Notes: generated by a model from the letters alone, not told the origin. Positions 1-6,958 are shown, counted from the stretch's first letter. The stretch is 8,267 nt of DNA from Clostridiales bacterium (GCA_003497505.1 DNNV01000162.1:2784-11050); one strand, 5' to 3'. A program made the numbers and translations.

Positions 1-594
1 GTTATTGACGCGGAGGACAAGGATATAGCATATGCTATTTCAGCAACATTTTTATTTGATATTTTCATGGTTATACTTTTTCCTATAGCAGGAAAGTATT
101 TCGGAATGAGTGATATGGGATATGGCTTATGGGCAGGAACTGCTGTAAATGACACTTCATCTGTAGTTGCGGCAGGATATGCTTTTTCAGATGCAGCCGG
201 AGCATATTCGGTTATTGTAAAATTGACACGCACATTGTCAATCATTCCAACCGTCATTATTTTTTCCTTTATTAATGAACGTATCAGCGTCAAAAATAAT
301 GCGCATTCTGTGAGGCACAAAATAAATCTTAGTAAAATATTCCCTTACTTCATTTTACTTTTCCTGGGAATGGTGGCGCTGAAAAGTACGGGCATTGTTC
401 CCGATGCCACAAGCGATTTTATGTCATCCTTAAGTAAATTTTTAATGATAATGGCTCTTGGAGCCATAGGGCTGAAAACCAATTTCAGAGAGGTTTACCG
501 TTCGGGCTTTAAACCAATGCTGCATGGATTTACCATATCAGCACTGGTTGTAATAGTGGCATTTGCGGTGCAGATGGTAATGGGGCAGCTCTAA
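1..594 (+). CDS. YeiH-family (UPF0324) putative sulfate exporter, 3' part only
   Basis: This is the C-terminal 197 residues of a polytopic inner-membrane transporter of the YeiH/UPF0324 family, annotated as putative sulfate exporters; the true substrate is unproven. The frame is open from base 1 with no start of its own, so the gene begins outside the window; full-length members are about 340 residues. Family-typical stretches are visible: an AISATFLFD segment near the left edge, then GLWAGTAVNDTSSVVAAGY, a conserved loop with polar residues between hydrophobic helices, then VKLTRTLSIIP. The C-terminal half carries about four further hydrophobic segments and ends with the characteristic LGAIGLKTNF region and a last helix. 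It converges with the PrsW gene, and the two stop codons overlap (TAA at 592-594, TAG at 591-593 on the other strand). No terminator is visible between them. Family identity is confident; substrate is not. Confidence 0.9.
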   Translation, partial: VIDAEDKDIAYAISATFLFDIFMVILFPIAGKYFGMSDMGYGLWAGTAVNDTSSVVAAGYAFSDAAGAYSVIVKLTRTLSIIPTVIIFSFINERISVKNNAHSVRHKINLSKIFPYFILLFLGMVALKSTGIVPDATSDFMSSLSKFLMIMALGAIGLKTNFREVYRSGFKPMLHGFTISALVVIVAFAVQMVMGQL

Positions 595-1298
595 AATTCA
601 TCATACCTGCCAAACTCATTGATACTTTCATTCTTGGAATCATTGTAATAGATATTGAGCTTTTTCAAATTTACCACCCACAAATAAATCACATAGGGTA
701 TGAATAAAAGCATCAGCTGCTCTATTCCGGACATAAGTATAAAGTCAAAGATGCCGTGAAGCACTACCGGAACTGTCAATGATTTCTTAAAAAAATAATG
801 TCTTTCTTCCGGTGTTGCTGAAAATTTCGCCAATGCAAGATAATAGCCCATGGTTATGGCAAAGAGCATATGAGCGGGAACAGACAACACCGCTCTATAA
901 AATCCTATTGACCCCACATCGGAGAATCTGAAAACCACATACATGATATTTTCAATTGTTGCAAACCCAAGAGCAGACATTACGCAATACACTATGCCGT
1001 CAAGCTTCTCATTAAATGCCGGATTAAAGTATACACCCTTTAAAACAACCTGCCTTTTCATGTACTCTTCAGTAAATCCGGCAACAATAAAAGCCGTGTA
1101 TGCGGCTCCAAGCATACCCGGAAATACATTGAAGGACATAAGCAGATTTTCAATCAAGACTGTGGGAATAACACAGATTACGCCCATAAAAAACACCTTC
1201 AAAAGTAGCTTGATAGGCTCTCTGTCATGCCTGTCAAACAGATAAATCATCAGTGCAAGAGCAGCACCAGGTGTTATTGCGGTTATAAATAAATTCAT
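591..1298 (-). CDS. PrsW family intramembrane metalloprotease
   Basis: A 235-residue multi-pass membrane protein of the PrsW family (CPBP/Abi-related glutamic or metallo intramembrane proteases). In Bacillus subtilis, PrsW performs site-1 cleavage of the anti-sigma factor RsiW. Conserved features seen: an N-terminal helix followed by DRHDREP (22-28), the EEYMK motif (E77, E78, K81), GFATIEN with E116, PAHMLFA with H143 and LHGIFDF with H181. These match the order of putative catalytic and metal-binding residues in the family, and about seven hydrophobic segments surround them. The short C-terminal tail is polar and acidic. The ATG at 1298 has GAGGAG seven bases upstream. It lies 49 bases downstream of the SprT-like gene on the same strand, so it may be the last gene of a three-gene operon. 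No sigma/anti-sigma pair is visible in the window, so its substrate is unknown. Confidence 0.9.
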   Translation of the reverse strand: MNLFITAITPGAALALMIYLFDRHDREPIKLLLKVFFMGVICVIPTVLIENLLMSFNVFPGMLGAAYTAFIVAGFTEEYMKRQVVLKGVYFNPAFNEKLDGIVYCVMSALGFATIENIMYVVFRFSDVGSIGFYRAVLSVPAHMLFAITMGYYLALAKFSATPEERHYFFKKSLTVPVVLHGIFDFILMSGIEQLMLLFIPYVIYLWVVNLKKLNIYYNDSKNESINEFGRYDEF

Positions 1299-1347
1299 TC
1301 TATTTCTCCTCTGAAGTATAAGTATATGATTACAAAATAATCAACAA

Positions 1348-2088
1348 TTAACCCTCTTTTATAAAACTTTCGGGATGAACGTAGAATTTTACATATCGTC
1401 TCCCTGATTTATCAATATAATTTCCATGTTTGTCAGGGCACATTACAGTTGCCTTTCTATTCATCTTCTGAATAAATCCCTCCATTGTTGAACTGCCATA
1501 TGTAAACTTAACGCTGTCTCCGGGCTTAAGACCGTACTCACTTATGTTCGCTTCGCCTGCACCTACTAATTTGTGAGTGTGTTCCGTATGTCCGAAAATA
1601 TTATTTATCAATTCCATAAACGGCTTTTTACTGCAGCTGGACTTATGCTTCACTAAAAATTCTATAACATGGCAAATCTCATGTTCAAATACCAGCATGA
1701 GGCTGTCCAAAACACTGGCGGCTTCAATTCCTCCCACATATTTTATTCTTTCTGCTTTATTGAAATTCATAAGATGGTTTAAAGAAATTTTTACTTCAAA
1801 TTCAACTTCCTCCGGCTTTATTGCTGATATATTTTTCCGCGTCCTGGTATTGCCTGCCGACCGTGTCAGCTGCCTTGAAAGTTTGAATTTTATTTTTCCT
1901 CTGAATTTCTGTCTAAACCATCTGCACAGAAAAATCTCATCATACAGTTCAAACAGCAGGTACAAATCCTCTTCTGAAATCTTACCGAAGCTTTCAGATT
2001 TTATATTTGCAGACTCTTGAAAAAGTCTTCCTTTGACTGTTTTCCTTTTTTCCTCTATATTTTTTAAATCATATTTAATATCTAACAT
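1348..2088 (-). CDS. SprT-like zinc metalloprotease domain protein
   Basis: A 246-residue protein with a SprT-like metalloprotease core. After an N-terminal basic helical region, beta-rich sequence (64-103) leads to a helix with HEICH (H136, E137, H140), the zincin motif. It continues to KKPFMELINNIFGHTEHTH (154-172), matching the usual F-x-x-L-x-x-x-x-FGHT continuation of SprT-like proteins. The third metal ligand is unclear: the family normally has an HG shortly before this stretch, and here the position is SSCSKK, so C152 or a later histidine may serve. The C-terminal 60 residues (186-246, from LKPGDSVKF to the end) look like a small beta domain, possibly KOW/SH3-like. A GGAGG lies four bases before the ATG. 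It starts 22 bases after the DarT-like gene, indicating co-transcription. SprT/SPRTN proteins act on DNA-associated proteins; the substrate here is unknown. No signal peptide is seen, so it is probably cytoplasmic. Confidence 0.82.
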   Translation of the reverse strand: MLDIKYDLKNIEEKRKTVKGRLFQESANIKSESFGKISEEDLYLLFELYDEIFLCRWFRQKFRGKIKFKLSRQLTRSAGNTRTRKNISAIKPEEVEFEVKISLNHLMNFNKAERIKYVGGIEAASVLDSLMLVFEHEICHVIEFLVKHKSSCSKKPFMELINNIFGHTEHTHKLVGAGEANISEYGLKPGDSVKFTYGSSTMEGFIQKMNRKATVMCPDKHGNYIDKSGRRYVKFYVHPESFIKEG

Positions 2089-2110
2089 TGTTCCTCCGTA
2101 GACAGCCCTT

Positions 2111-3016
2111 CTAACCTATTGTTTCCTCAATGGAGAGTATTCCGTAGAACCAGAATTTAAACAATATAGGTACTCTGGATAATCCTGAAACCTCTACATG
2201 AAAATCCGTGCTGTCCGATTCCAAAAAATTTACCTTTGCACTTCGAATCAACCGTCCCTCCATATCATATAGGCTGTATTCGTGTCCGCTGTCATTTTTC
2301 ACAGGTTTCTTTGAACAGAAATGCAATATAAATACATCTTTATCCACAGAACCGTTGTAAACAATATTATAATCCATTATATAATTTCTGTCATCCTCAA
2401 ACATTTCAGGTTCAACAATAAACATCTTATTTTTTCCAAAAAGTTCGCATGCTCGCCTGTAATCTGCCATGCATCGAAATATGATATTTTTAATATGCTT
2501 AATAGAAACAGGCTCATCAATTAATAGCTCAGCCTGGCTTTTTTTTCTCAGAATCTCCTTAACATGCCCTTCGAAATATTCTTCCTCAATTCTTCTTTTG
2601 AAAACAAGCTCCCAGTCTATTTCACCGCTAAAAAATTCATAGTCATCTCCTATGTTGCAGCAGCTAAAGTCAGCATTTGCGTCGGAATAAGCAGACAGAT
2701 CTGAATATACTATCTCCTCGCTGAACAAAAGACAGACAGGTGTATTCAATTTGCACAAAACATCAATATTAGTATTTTCAACAAAATAAAACCTCGTATA
2801 TCTCTTGATGCTTTCAGAAGCCCTATCTCCGCCTTCATTGCTGACATCAAAAAACTCTATATTATTTGCATAGCACAGGCTTCTGCTGCAAAGATATCCT
2901 ATGCGAATTATTGAACTCAGGTTTGAAAAGTCCGTATAATGAAGCGGACCTCTGAATCCGTAAACTTCCTTGAGCCTCATGACCTCTTCCTTTATTTTAT
3001 CGTGGTTTTCCTTCAA
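2111..3016 (-). CDS. DarT-like (DUF4433) ssDNA thymidine ADP-ribosyltransferase family protein
   Basis: A 301-residue protein whose first ~185 residues resemble the DarT/DUF4433 fold. Matching positions are LHYTDFSNLSSII (H26, N32; NAD-binding start of the fold, usually H-I-T-h-x-x-N-L), GGDRAS with R65 (candidate catalytic arginine), TRFYF (74-78; usually V-P-F-Y-F), FSEEIVYSD, and KSQAELLID with E163, equivalent to the catalytic glutamate in the typical K-x-x-A-E-x-L motif. DarT enzymes use NAD+ to ADP-ribosylate thymidine in single-stranded DNA. Residues ~200-301 are beta-rich and are not part of the usual ~210-residue DarT. No DarG macrodomain antitoxin adjoins; the SprT-like gene follows after 22 bases. 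The start is ambiguous: TTG at 3016 behind GGGGGG, or ATG at 2980 (residue 13) behind AAGGA with seven-base spacing, which would give 289 residues. The family call rests on motif order read by eye; DNA-modifying activity is inferred. Confidence 0.75.
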   Translation of the reverse strand: MKENHDKIKEEVMRLKEVYGFRGPLHYTDFSNLSSIIRIGYLCSRSLCYANNIEFFDVSNEGGDRASESIKRYTRFYFVENTNIDVLCKLNTPVCLLFSEEIVYSDLSAYSDANADFSCCNIGDDYEFFSGEIDWELVFKRRIEEEYFEGHVKEILRKKSQAELLIDEPVSIKHIKNIIFRCMADYRRACELFGKNKMFIVEPEMFEDDRNYIMDYNIVYNGSVDKDVFILHFCSKKPVKNDSGHEYSLYDMEGRLIRSAKVNFLESDSTDFHVEVSGLSRVPILFKFWFYGILSIEETIG

Positions 3017-3150
3017 AGAAATCCCCCCATATCATCTATTAGTAATTTATATTGGGAAGCGTTTCTTTTATGTGATAATTTTTCAATTGTTTCTGCTTAT
3101 TCTATTTATTCTGTGAAGGAATGCAGCTGGCAAAGCTTCAATTTGTAAAG

Positions 3151-3223
3151 TGAAATAAAAAAACAATGCACACAGAATTAAAGCCAAACAAATTATGCAT
3201 GCATTGCCTGTAATTTTATTTCA
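3151..3223 (-). terminator. Nested inverted repeat after the acyltransferase gene, probable terminator
   Basis: Directly after the stop codon of the phosphate acyltransferase is a two-level inverted repeat. The outer arms TGAAATAAAA (3151-3160) and TTTTATTTCA (3214-3223) are perfectly complementary. The inner arms CAATGCA (3164-3170) and TGCATTG (3200-3206) also pair perfectly and enclose 29 bases. Read on the minus strand, the inner stem is followed by a run of seven T, as in an intrinsic terminator. The loop is unusually long, and the outer arms suggest it could instead be a small repeat element or a structured RNA. Confidence 0.5.
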
Positions 3224-3224
3224 T

Positions 3225-4130
3225 CTACTTCACAGCTGATGCTGACAATACCAGCGACAAGTATTTTTCTTCAGAAGTTGCACCTCTGGATGTAAGGACA
3301 ATAGGAACCTTAGCTCCGACTATCATACCCGCCATAGTCCCGTTTGCAAATTCAAGCAGAGCCTTGCTCATGATATTACCTGCTGTGATATTTGGGACTA
3401 TCAATATGTCAGCCTCTCCTGTAACGGGGCTTTCATATCCCTTTATTTGTGCAGACTCCTTACTGAATGCGAGGTCAATCGATATGGGTCCCTCTACTAT
3501 GCAGTTTTTAATTTCTCCGTTTTCGTTCATTTTTTTAAGAACATCTGCATCCACAGCTTCGGGCATTTTGGGATTCACAGTTTCAACCGCTGCCAACACA
3601 GCGACCTTAGGACATTCATAGCCCATATTCAAAAATACATTCACAGCATTTTCAATTATCTGCTTCTTCTCCTCAACATTTGGATACATCATCATTCCGC
3701 CGTCCGTCACTGCTATGAGCTTATGATATGCAGGTATTTCAAGTATCGCAACGTGCGAAATAACATTTCCGGTCCTAAGCCCCTTTTCCTTATTAACCAC
3801 TGCCTTAAGCAAATCGGCAGTCTGGAGCTTTCCCTTCATAATGAAGTCTGCACCTCCTTCATTAATAAGTTCTACTGTCTTTTCTGCGGAATCCGCATCA
3901 TTTTCTGCGTTAATAATTTTGTCATCATCAAAGTCAATTGAAAGTCTTTTAAGTATTTCTCTTATTTTTGCCTTGTCCCCTATCAGCACGGGCTCCACCA
4001 ACTTGTCGTTTCTTGCCCTGAATACCGCCTCCAGCGTGTGTTCATCCTGAGCAGCTGCAACTGCGACTCTCTTTTTAGAATCATTTTTTTGTACTTTTGC
4101 AATCAATTCCTTAAAATTTTTCAACTCCAT
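3225..4130 (-). CDS. ptb: Phosphate butyryltransferase / phosphate acetyltransferase family
   Basis: A soluble acyltransferase that interconverts acyl-CoA and acyl phosphate, in Clostridia typically butyryl-CoA + Pi to butyryl phosphate + CoA. With the ATG at 4130, which has GGAGGG four bases upstream, the protein is 301 residues, the usual Ptb length; a longer reading to 4184 adds an unlikely N-terminus. Family signatures seen: FIMKGKLQT (97-105), GNVISHVAI, VTDGGMMMYPN (131-141), EGPISIDLAF (213-222) with the conserved D219, VPNITAGNIMSK (255-266) and the C-terminal GAKVPIVLTSRGA (282-294). The partner butyrate kinase gene, usually directly next to ptb, is absent from the adjoining sequence. 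Related enzymes acting on acetyl or branched-chain acyl groups cannot be excluded, so substrate specificity is tentative. It is probably transcribed alone from the promoter at 4167-4194. Confidence 0.9.
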   Translation of the reverse strand: MELKNFKELIAKVQKNDSKKRVAVAAAQDEHTLEAVFRARNDKLVEPVLIGDKAKIREILKRLSIDFDDDKIINAENDADSAEKTVELINEGGADFIMKGKLQTADLLKAVVNKEKGLRTGNVISHVAILEIPAYHKLIAVTDGGMMMYPNVEEKKQIIENAVNVFLNMGYECPKVAVLAAVETVNPKMPEAVDADVLKKMNENGEIKNCIVEGPISIDLAFSKESAQIKGYESPVTGEADILIVPNITAGNIMSKALLEFANGTMAGMIVGAKVPIVLTSRGATSEEKYLSLVLSASAVK

Positions 4131-4166
4131 AGCACCCTCCTGCGGTTTCCACTTAAAACTACTGAT

Positions 4167-4194
4167 ATTATACCATATACCCACAAATATTCAA
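4167..4194 (-). promoter_or_regulatory. Probable sigma-A promoter of the phosphate acyltransferase gene
   Basis: Read on the minus strand, TTGAAT (4189-4194) and a perfect TATAAT (4167-4172) are separated by 16 bases. The predicted start of transcription, near 4160, leaves a leader of about 30 bases before the ATG at 4130, with the ribosome binding site inside it. Confidence 0.6.
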
Positions 4195-4223
4195 AAACTT
4201 TCTTATGCTGTAATTTTTAATGC

Positions 4224-4243
4224 GAAGATAAAAAAATATCTTC
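4224..4243. promoter_or_regulatory. Perfect hairpin with A6 loop in the divergent intergenic region
   Basis: GAAGATA and TATCTTC are perfect inverted arms of seven bases around a run of six A. The element lies between the divergent promoters of the acyltransferase and the diguanylate cyclase, upstream of both. It could be an operator for a dimeric regulator. It is far from any gene end that would need a terminator. Confidence 0.35.
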
Positions 4244-4283
4244 CAAAAAACAATTTATGTGGTATTATATACATATTATTAAG

Positions 4284-4300
4284 ACCTCAGTGTATGAGGT
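4284..4300 (+). promoter_or_regulatory. Leader hairpin just upstream of the diguanylate cyclase ribosome binding site
   Basis: ACCTCA and TGAGGT form a perfect six-base stem around GTGTA. The hairpin ends three bases before the AGGAG (4304-4308) of the diguanylate cyclase gene. In the transcript it could influence ribosome access; as DNA it could be an operator downstream of the TATTAT-like -10 candidates at 4263-4280. It is too short to be a known c-di-GMP riboswitch. Confidence 0.4.
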
Positions 4301-4315
4301 AATAGGAGCATCTTT

Positions 4316-5902
4316 ATGGTTTACTTAACGACCTTGTCATTTATAGCATCCATCCTGTATTCATACGTTGGACTTAACACAATTAAATACAACAAAAAAT
4401 CAAAGCTGTTCAGAGCATTCTTTTTAATGACGTTGAGTATGTCTATATGGTCGTTTGCAGGTGGTTTTACATATCTTGCCGAAAATGTAGAGGAGTACTC
4501 CTTCTGGAACAAAATATCTGCTTTTGGATGGTGTACTTTCGAAGCTTTTGCACTGTATTTCGTAATGGTTCTTACTCAAAACAAATATGTAGGCAACTTA
4601 TATTTCAAAGTATTGATTATGCTTCCCGCAGCAATTTCACTATTCATGGTCTTATTTCTCTTTGGTCCGCACATTAATACACCACCAGCTATAGAAAAGT
4701 TTTTTTATACCGGGAATTTCCTATACAACTTTTCATATCTTGCCATAAGCATATTTATTATCTTTCAGTGGGGACATAAGTCAGACAGCAAAATACAAAA
4801 GAAGCAGGCTAAAATTATAGCCGTATTCTGTGCTGTTCCGTTTTTGCTTAATCTTATAATTCAGGTTATACTTCCTTACCTTGGTATTATAACCCTTCCC
4901 AACATGGGTCAGCTATTCGCACTGATAATGCTTTGGGGAATCCACTATTCAATTACAAAATATCAATTCCTTTCAATTCCTTCTTCACTGATAACGAATG
5001 AACTGTTCAAGGAACTTACAGGAATGGCTGTGTTGACAGATACGAAGGGAAATATAATAAAAGCAAACCGGCAGATATGCACATTTCTGAACTATGATGA
5101 GAATAAGATCGTAGGGGTTAACATTACAGACATTATAGACCATGAAGGTATATGTATGACTGTTAAAAACTGTGAACACCTCAATAATCCGGTGCGTTTT
5201 TCGGATGTTATGGTTTCTTTTAAGTCGGGGCAGGCAATTCCGTTCAAAATAACCGTTATACCTCTGCATCCAATACCCAAAATGACAACCGGTCTTTTAA
5301 TCATCGGTGAAAATAAAATGATAGAAGAAATACTTAAACAGAAAAACGAAAGTATCAGCGAACTGAACAAGGAGCTTATGGCGGTTAACGAAATCTTAAA
5401 AAACAAGTCAATAAGAGACGGCTTGACTAATTTCTACAACCATCAATATATCAATGAGTTGCTGGAAATCAAGTTAGCTGAAGCCGCTGAAACTAAAGAA
5501 GATTTTTGTGTGCTAATGATGGATATTGACAATTTTAAACGTGTCAACGACCGATTCGGACATCTGACGGGAGACAGGGTAATAATTGAAGTAGCAAACC
5601 TCATAAGGAAAAGTACAAGAAGCAACGATTATGTTGGACGCTACGGAGGCGAGGAATTCATTGCAGTACTTCCTTATACAAGCCTTGAATATGCCTCCCA
5701 AATTGCTGAAAGAATCCGTTTAAGCATACAAAATCATGATTTTGGAATTATGGGTTTAAGGGTTACAATCAGCATCGGCGCTGCCCAATTTGATGACAGA
5801 TTACCCGATTCTCTTATAAATATGGCAGATATGCTGCTTTATCAGGCAAAATACAACGGAAGAAACAGAGTTGAAAACATGCTTGCTGAAACAAGAGTTT
5901 AG
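4316..5902 (+). CDS. Membrane sensor diguanylate cyclase (7TM-PAS-GGDEF)
   Basis: A 528-residue protein predicted to make cyclic di-GMP from two GTP at the membrane. Residues 1-215 contain about seven hydrophobic helices (near 2-20, 32-52, 70-86, 97-116, 134-150, 165-187, 196-212), like the seven-helix N-terminal sensor found on some histidine kinases. Residues ~225-335 fit a PAS domain (MAVLTDTKGNIIKANRQICTF splits across 237-257, then a GVNITDII-type segment). A helical linker (~335-365) leads to a GGDEF domain (366-525) starting at IRDGLTNFYNHQY. The catalytic loop is GGEEF (444-448), an active variant. D403 in MDIDNFK is the expected metal ligand. RSND (435-438), five residues before GGEEF, is the RxxD inhibitory I-site, so product inhibition is expected. 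No EAL domain is present. AGGAG lies seven bases before the ATG. The sensed signal is unknown. Confidence 0.92.
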   Translation: MVYLTTLSFIASILYSYVGLNTIKYNKKSKLFRAFFLMTLSMSIWSFAGGFTYLAENVEEYSFWNKISAFGWCTFEAFALYFVMVLTQNKYVGNLYFKVLIMLPAAISLFMVLFLFGPHINTPPAIEKFFYTGNFLYNFSYLAISIFIIFQWGHKSDSKIQKKQAKIIAVFCAVPFLLNLIIQVILPYLGIITLPNMGQLFALIMLWGIHYSITKYQFLSIPSSLITNELFKELTGMAVLTDTKGNIIKANRQICTFLNYDENKIVGVNITDIIDHEGICMTVKNCEHLNNPVRFSDVMVSFKSGQAIPFKITVIPLHPIPKMTTGLLIIGENKMIEEILKQKNESISELNKELMAVNEILKNKSIRDGLTNFYNHQYINELLEIKLAEAAETKEDFCVLMMDIDNFKRVNDRFGHLTGDRVIIEVANLIRKSTRSNDYVGRYGGEEFIAVLPYTSLEYASQIAERIRLSIQNHDFGIMGLRVTISIGAAQFDDRLPDSLINMADMLLYQAKYNGRNRVENMLAETRV

Positions 5903-5923
5903 CAGCTGCTAAAGCTTAACATT

Positions 5924-5961
5924 ACCCCGTTTTTTCTTCCTTTCAGTCGAAAAAGCGGGGT
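5924..5961. terminator. Bidirectional intrinsic terminator
   Basis: ACCCCGTTTTTTC (5924-5936) pairs with GAAAAAGCGGGGT (5949-5961) along 13 positions with one G-T wobble, around a 12-base loop. The A/T parts of the arms supply a T-run in both directions. It lies between the convergent diguanylate cyclase and CtlX-like genes, 21 bases after the first stop codon and 9 bases from the second, and should terminate both. Confidence 0.88.
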
Positions 5962-5970
5962 CATATAATA

Positions 5971-6900
5971 CTAAACAAATATTTCCGCGAGCATGCACCT
6001 CACAGAACCGCCACCGTAAAACTCTATGGTTTCTATGTTTGAATGCAGTATTTCAGTACTTTCTAAAATCTGTTCCTTCTGATGCTCAGTTAATGAATTA
6101 TATGCACTGTCAGACATTACAATGAAATTTTTACCGTCTCCACCTCTAAGCTCCAGTGTATTTCCAAGAAATTTCTTCACCTGGTCCAATGATATTTCGA
6201 TAATATTTTTACTGGCACCCTTCAGCTCCTTCACTACCCTTTCCCTGTCTGGCTCACTTATAGCTTCAAGGCACACTATGGCATTTTCCTCGCCTATTCC
6301 CATCATTACATTTGTATGATATATCGGAACACCATCCTGATATGCGCCGAAATAAACCGGCTTATGATTTGTATCTTCACAAAATCTGAGAAATAAATCC
6401 TTGTCAGCTCTCGGTGATAATGAACAGTATGCTGTTCTGTTCTTTCTGTCTATAACCATAGAGCCTGTACCTTCCAAAAACTTATCCGTATATTCAAACG
6501 AAAGGTAATCGTATATTTTAAGGCCTCTTCCCTCTTTTATCTGTTTTCTCTTCATCATTTCAGTTATTTCATGCTTGAACTTTTCGACTTCTTCTCTTCT
6601 GTTTCTGGCATACATGGGATAAAACACAAGGTGTCCGCCCTCATGAGTACTGAACCAGTTGTTTGGAAAAATGCTGTCAGGTGTGGAGCTACTTAAATTA
6701 TCCTTTAAAACATTGACATTAACTCCTTTAATATTCAGTTTATTTACAAGCTCATTGAATTCCTTCAATGCTCTTTCCTGAATTTTATGGCTGCTTTCAT
6801 CGCTTGTATTCTGATATTTGTTATTTACAGCTGTCTCTGTATTGTACATAAACATCACCGGCTGTACCATAACAACTTCATTTGTTGTGTGCTTGTACAT
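5971..6900 (-). CDS. ctlX: CtlX-like amidinotransferase-fold hydrolase (arginine deiminase-related)
   Basis: A 309-residue enzyme of the guanidino-modifying (arginine deiminase/amidinotransferase) superfamily, closest by motif to CtlX, described as a citrulline ureidase in Francisella (citrulline to ornithine, CO2 and ammonia). Seen: VQPVMFMYNTETAVNN near the N-terminus, SIFPNNWFSTH (76-86), LVFYPMYARNRR (91-102), FLEGTGSMV (141-149), YHTNVMM with the likely catalytic H195, LRGGDGKN and a C-terminal GGGSVRCMLAEIF with the likely nucleophile C302. The ATG at 6900 is chosen because it follows AGAGG by five bases and the protein then begins as in the family; a longer reading to 7011 adds 37 hydrophobic residues encoded across the promoter and is rejected. 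Whether the substrate is citrulline, arginine or another guanidino compound cannot be told from sequence. A strong terminator follows. Confidence 0.85.
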   Translation of the reverse strand: MYKHTTNEVVMVQPVMFMYNTETAVNNKYQNTSDESSHKIQERALKEFNELVNKLNIKGVNVNVLKDNLSSSTPDSIFPNNWFSTHEGGHLVFYPMYARNRREEVEKFKHEITEMMKRKQIKEGRGLKIYDYLSFEYTDKFLEGTGSMVIDRKNRTAYCSLSPRADKDLFLRFCEDTNHKPVYFGAYQDGVPIYHTNVMMGIGEENAIVCLEAISEPDRERVVKELKGASKNIIEISLDQVKKFLGNTLELRGGDGKNFIVMSDSAYNSLTEHQKEQILESTEILHSNIETIEFYGGGSVRCMLAEIFV

Positions 6901-6958
6901 AATTACCTCTGATAATAATAGTTTAGTAGGGACTACCCCTTTACATAGATGCATGTAC

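Noticed and set aside
943..1245. Plus-strand 100-codon open frame
   Set aside because: It lies wholly antisense to the well-supported PrsW gene, has no convincing ribosome binding site and no recognisable protein features.
1577..2020. Plus-strand 147-codon open frame
   Set aside because: It is antisense to the SprT-like gene, whose motifs and ribosome binding site are clear.
3447..3941. Plus-strand 164-codon open frame
   Set aside because: It is antisense to the phosphate acyltransferase gene and is a mirror artefact of that gene's codon use.
4131..4184. N-terminal extension of the acyltransferase to 4184
   Set aside because: The extension overlaps the promoter -10 box and lacks a ribosome binding site; the ATG at 4130 has GGAGGG and gives the normal family length.
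4284..4315. c-di-GMP riboswitch before the diguanylate cyclase
   Set aside because: Only one six-base hairpin is present; the conserved multi-stem structure of GEMM riboswitches is absent.
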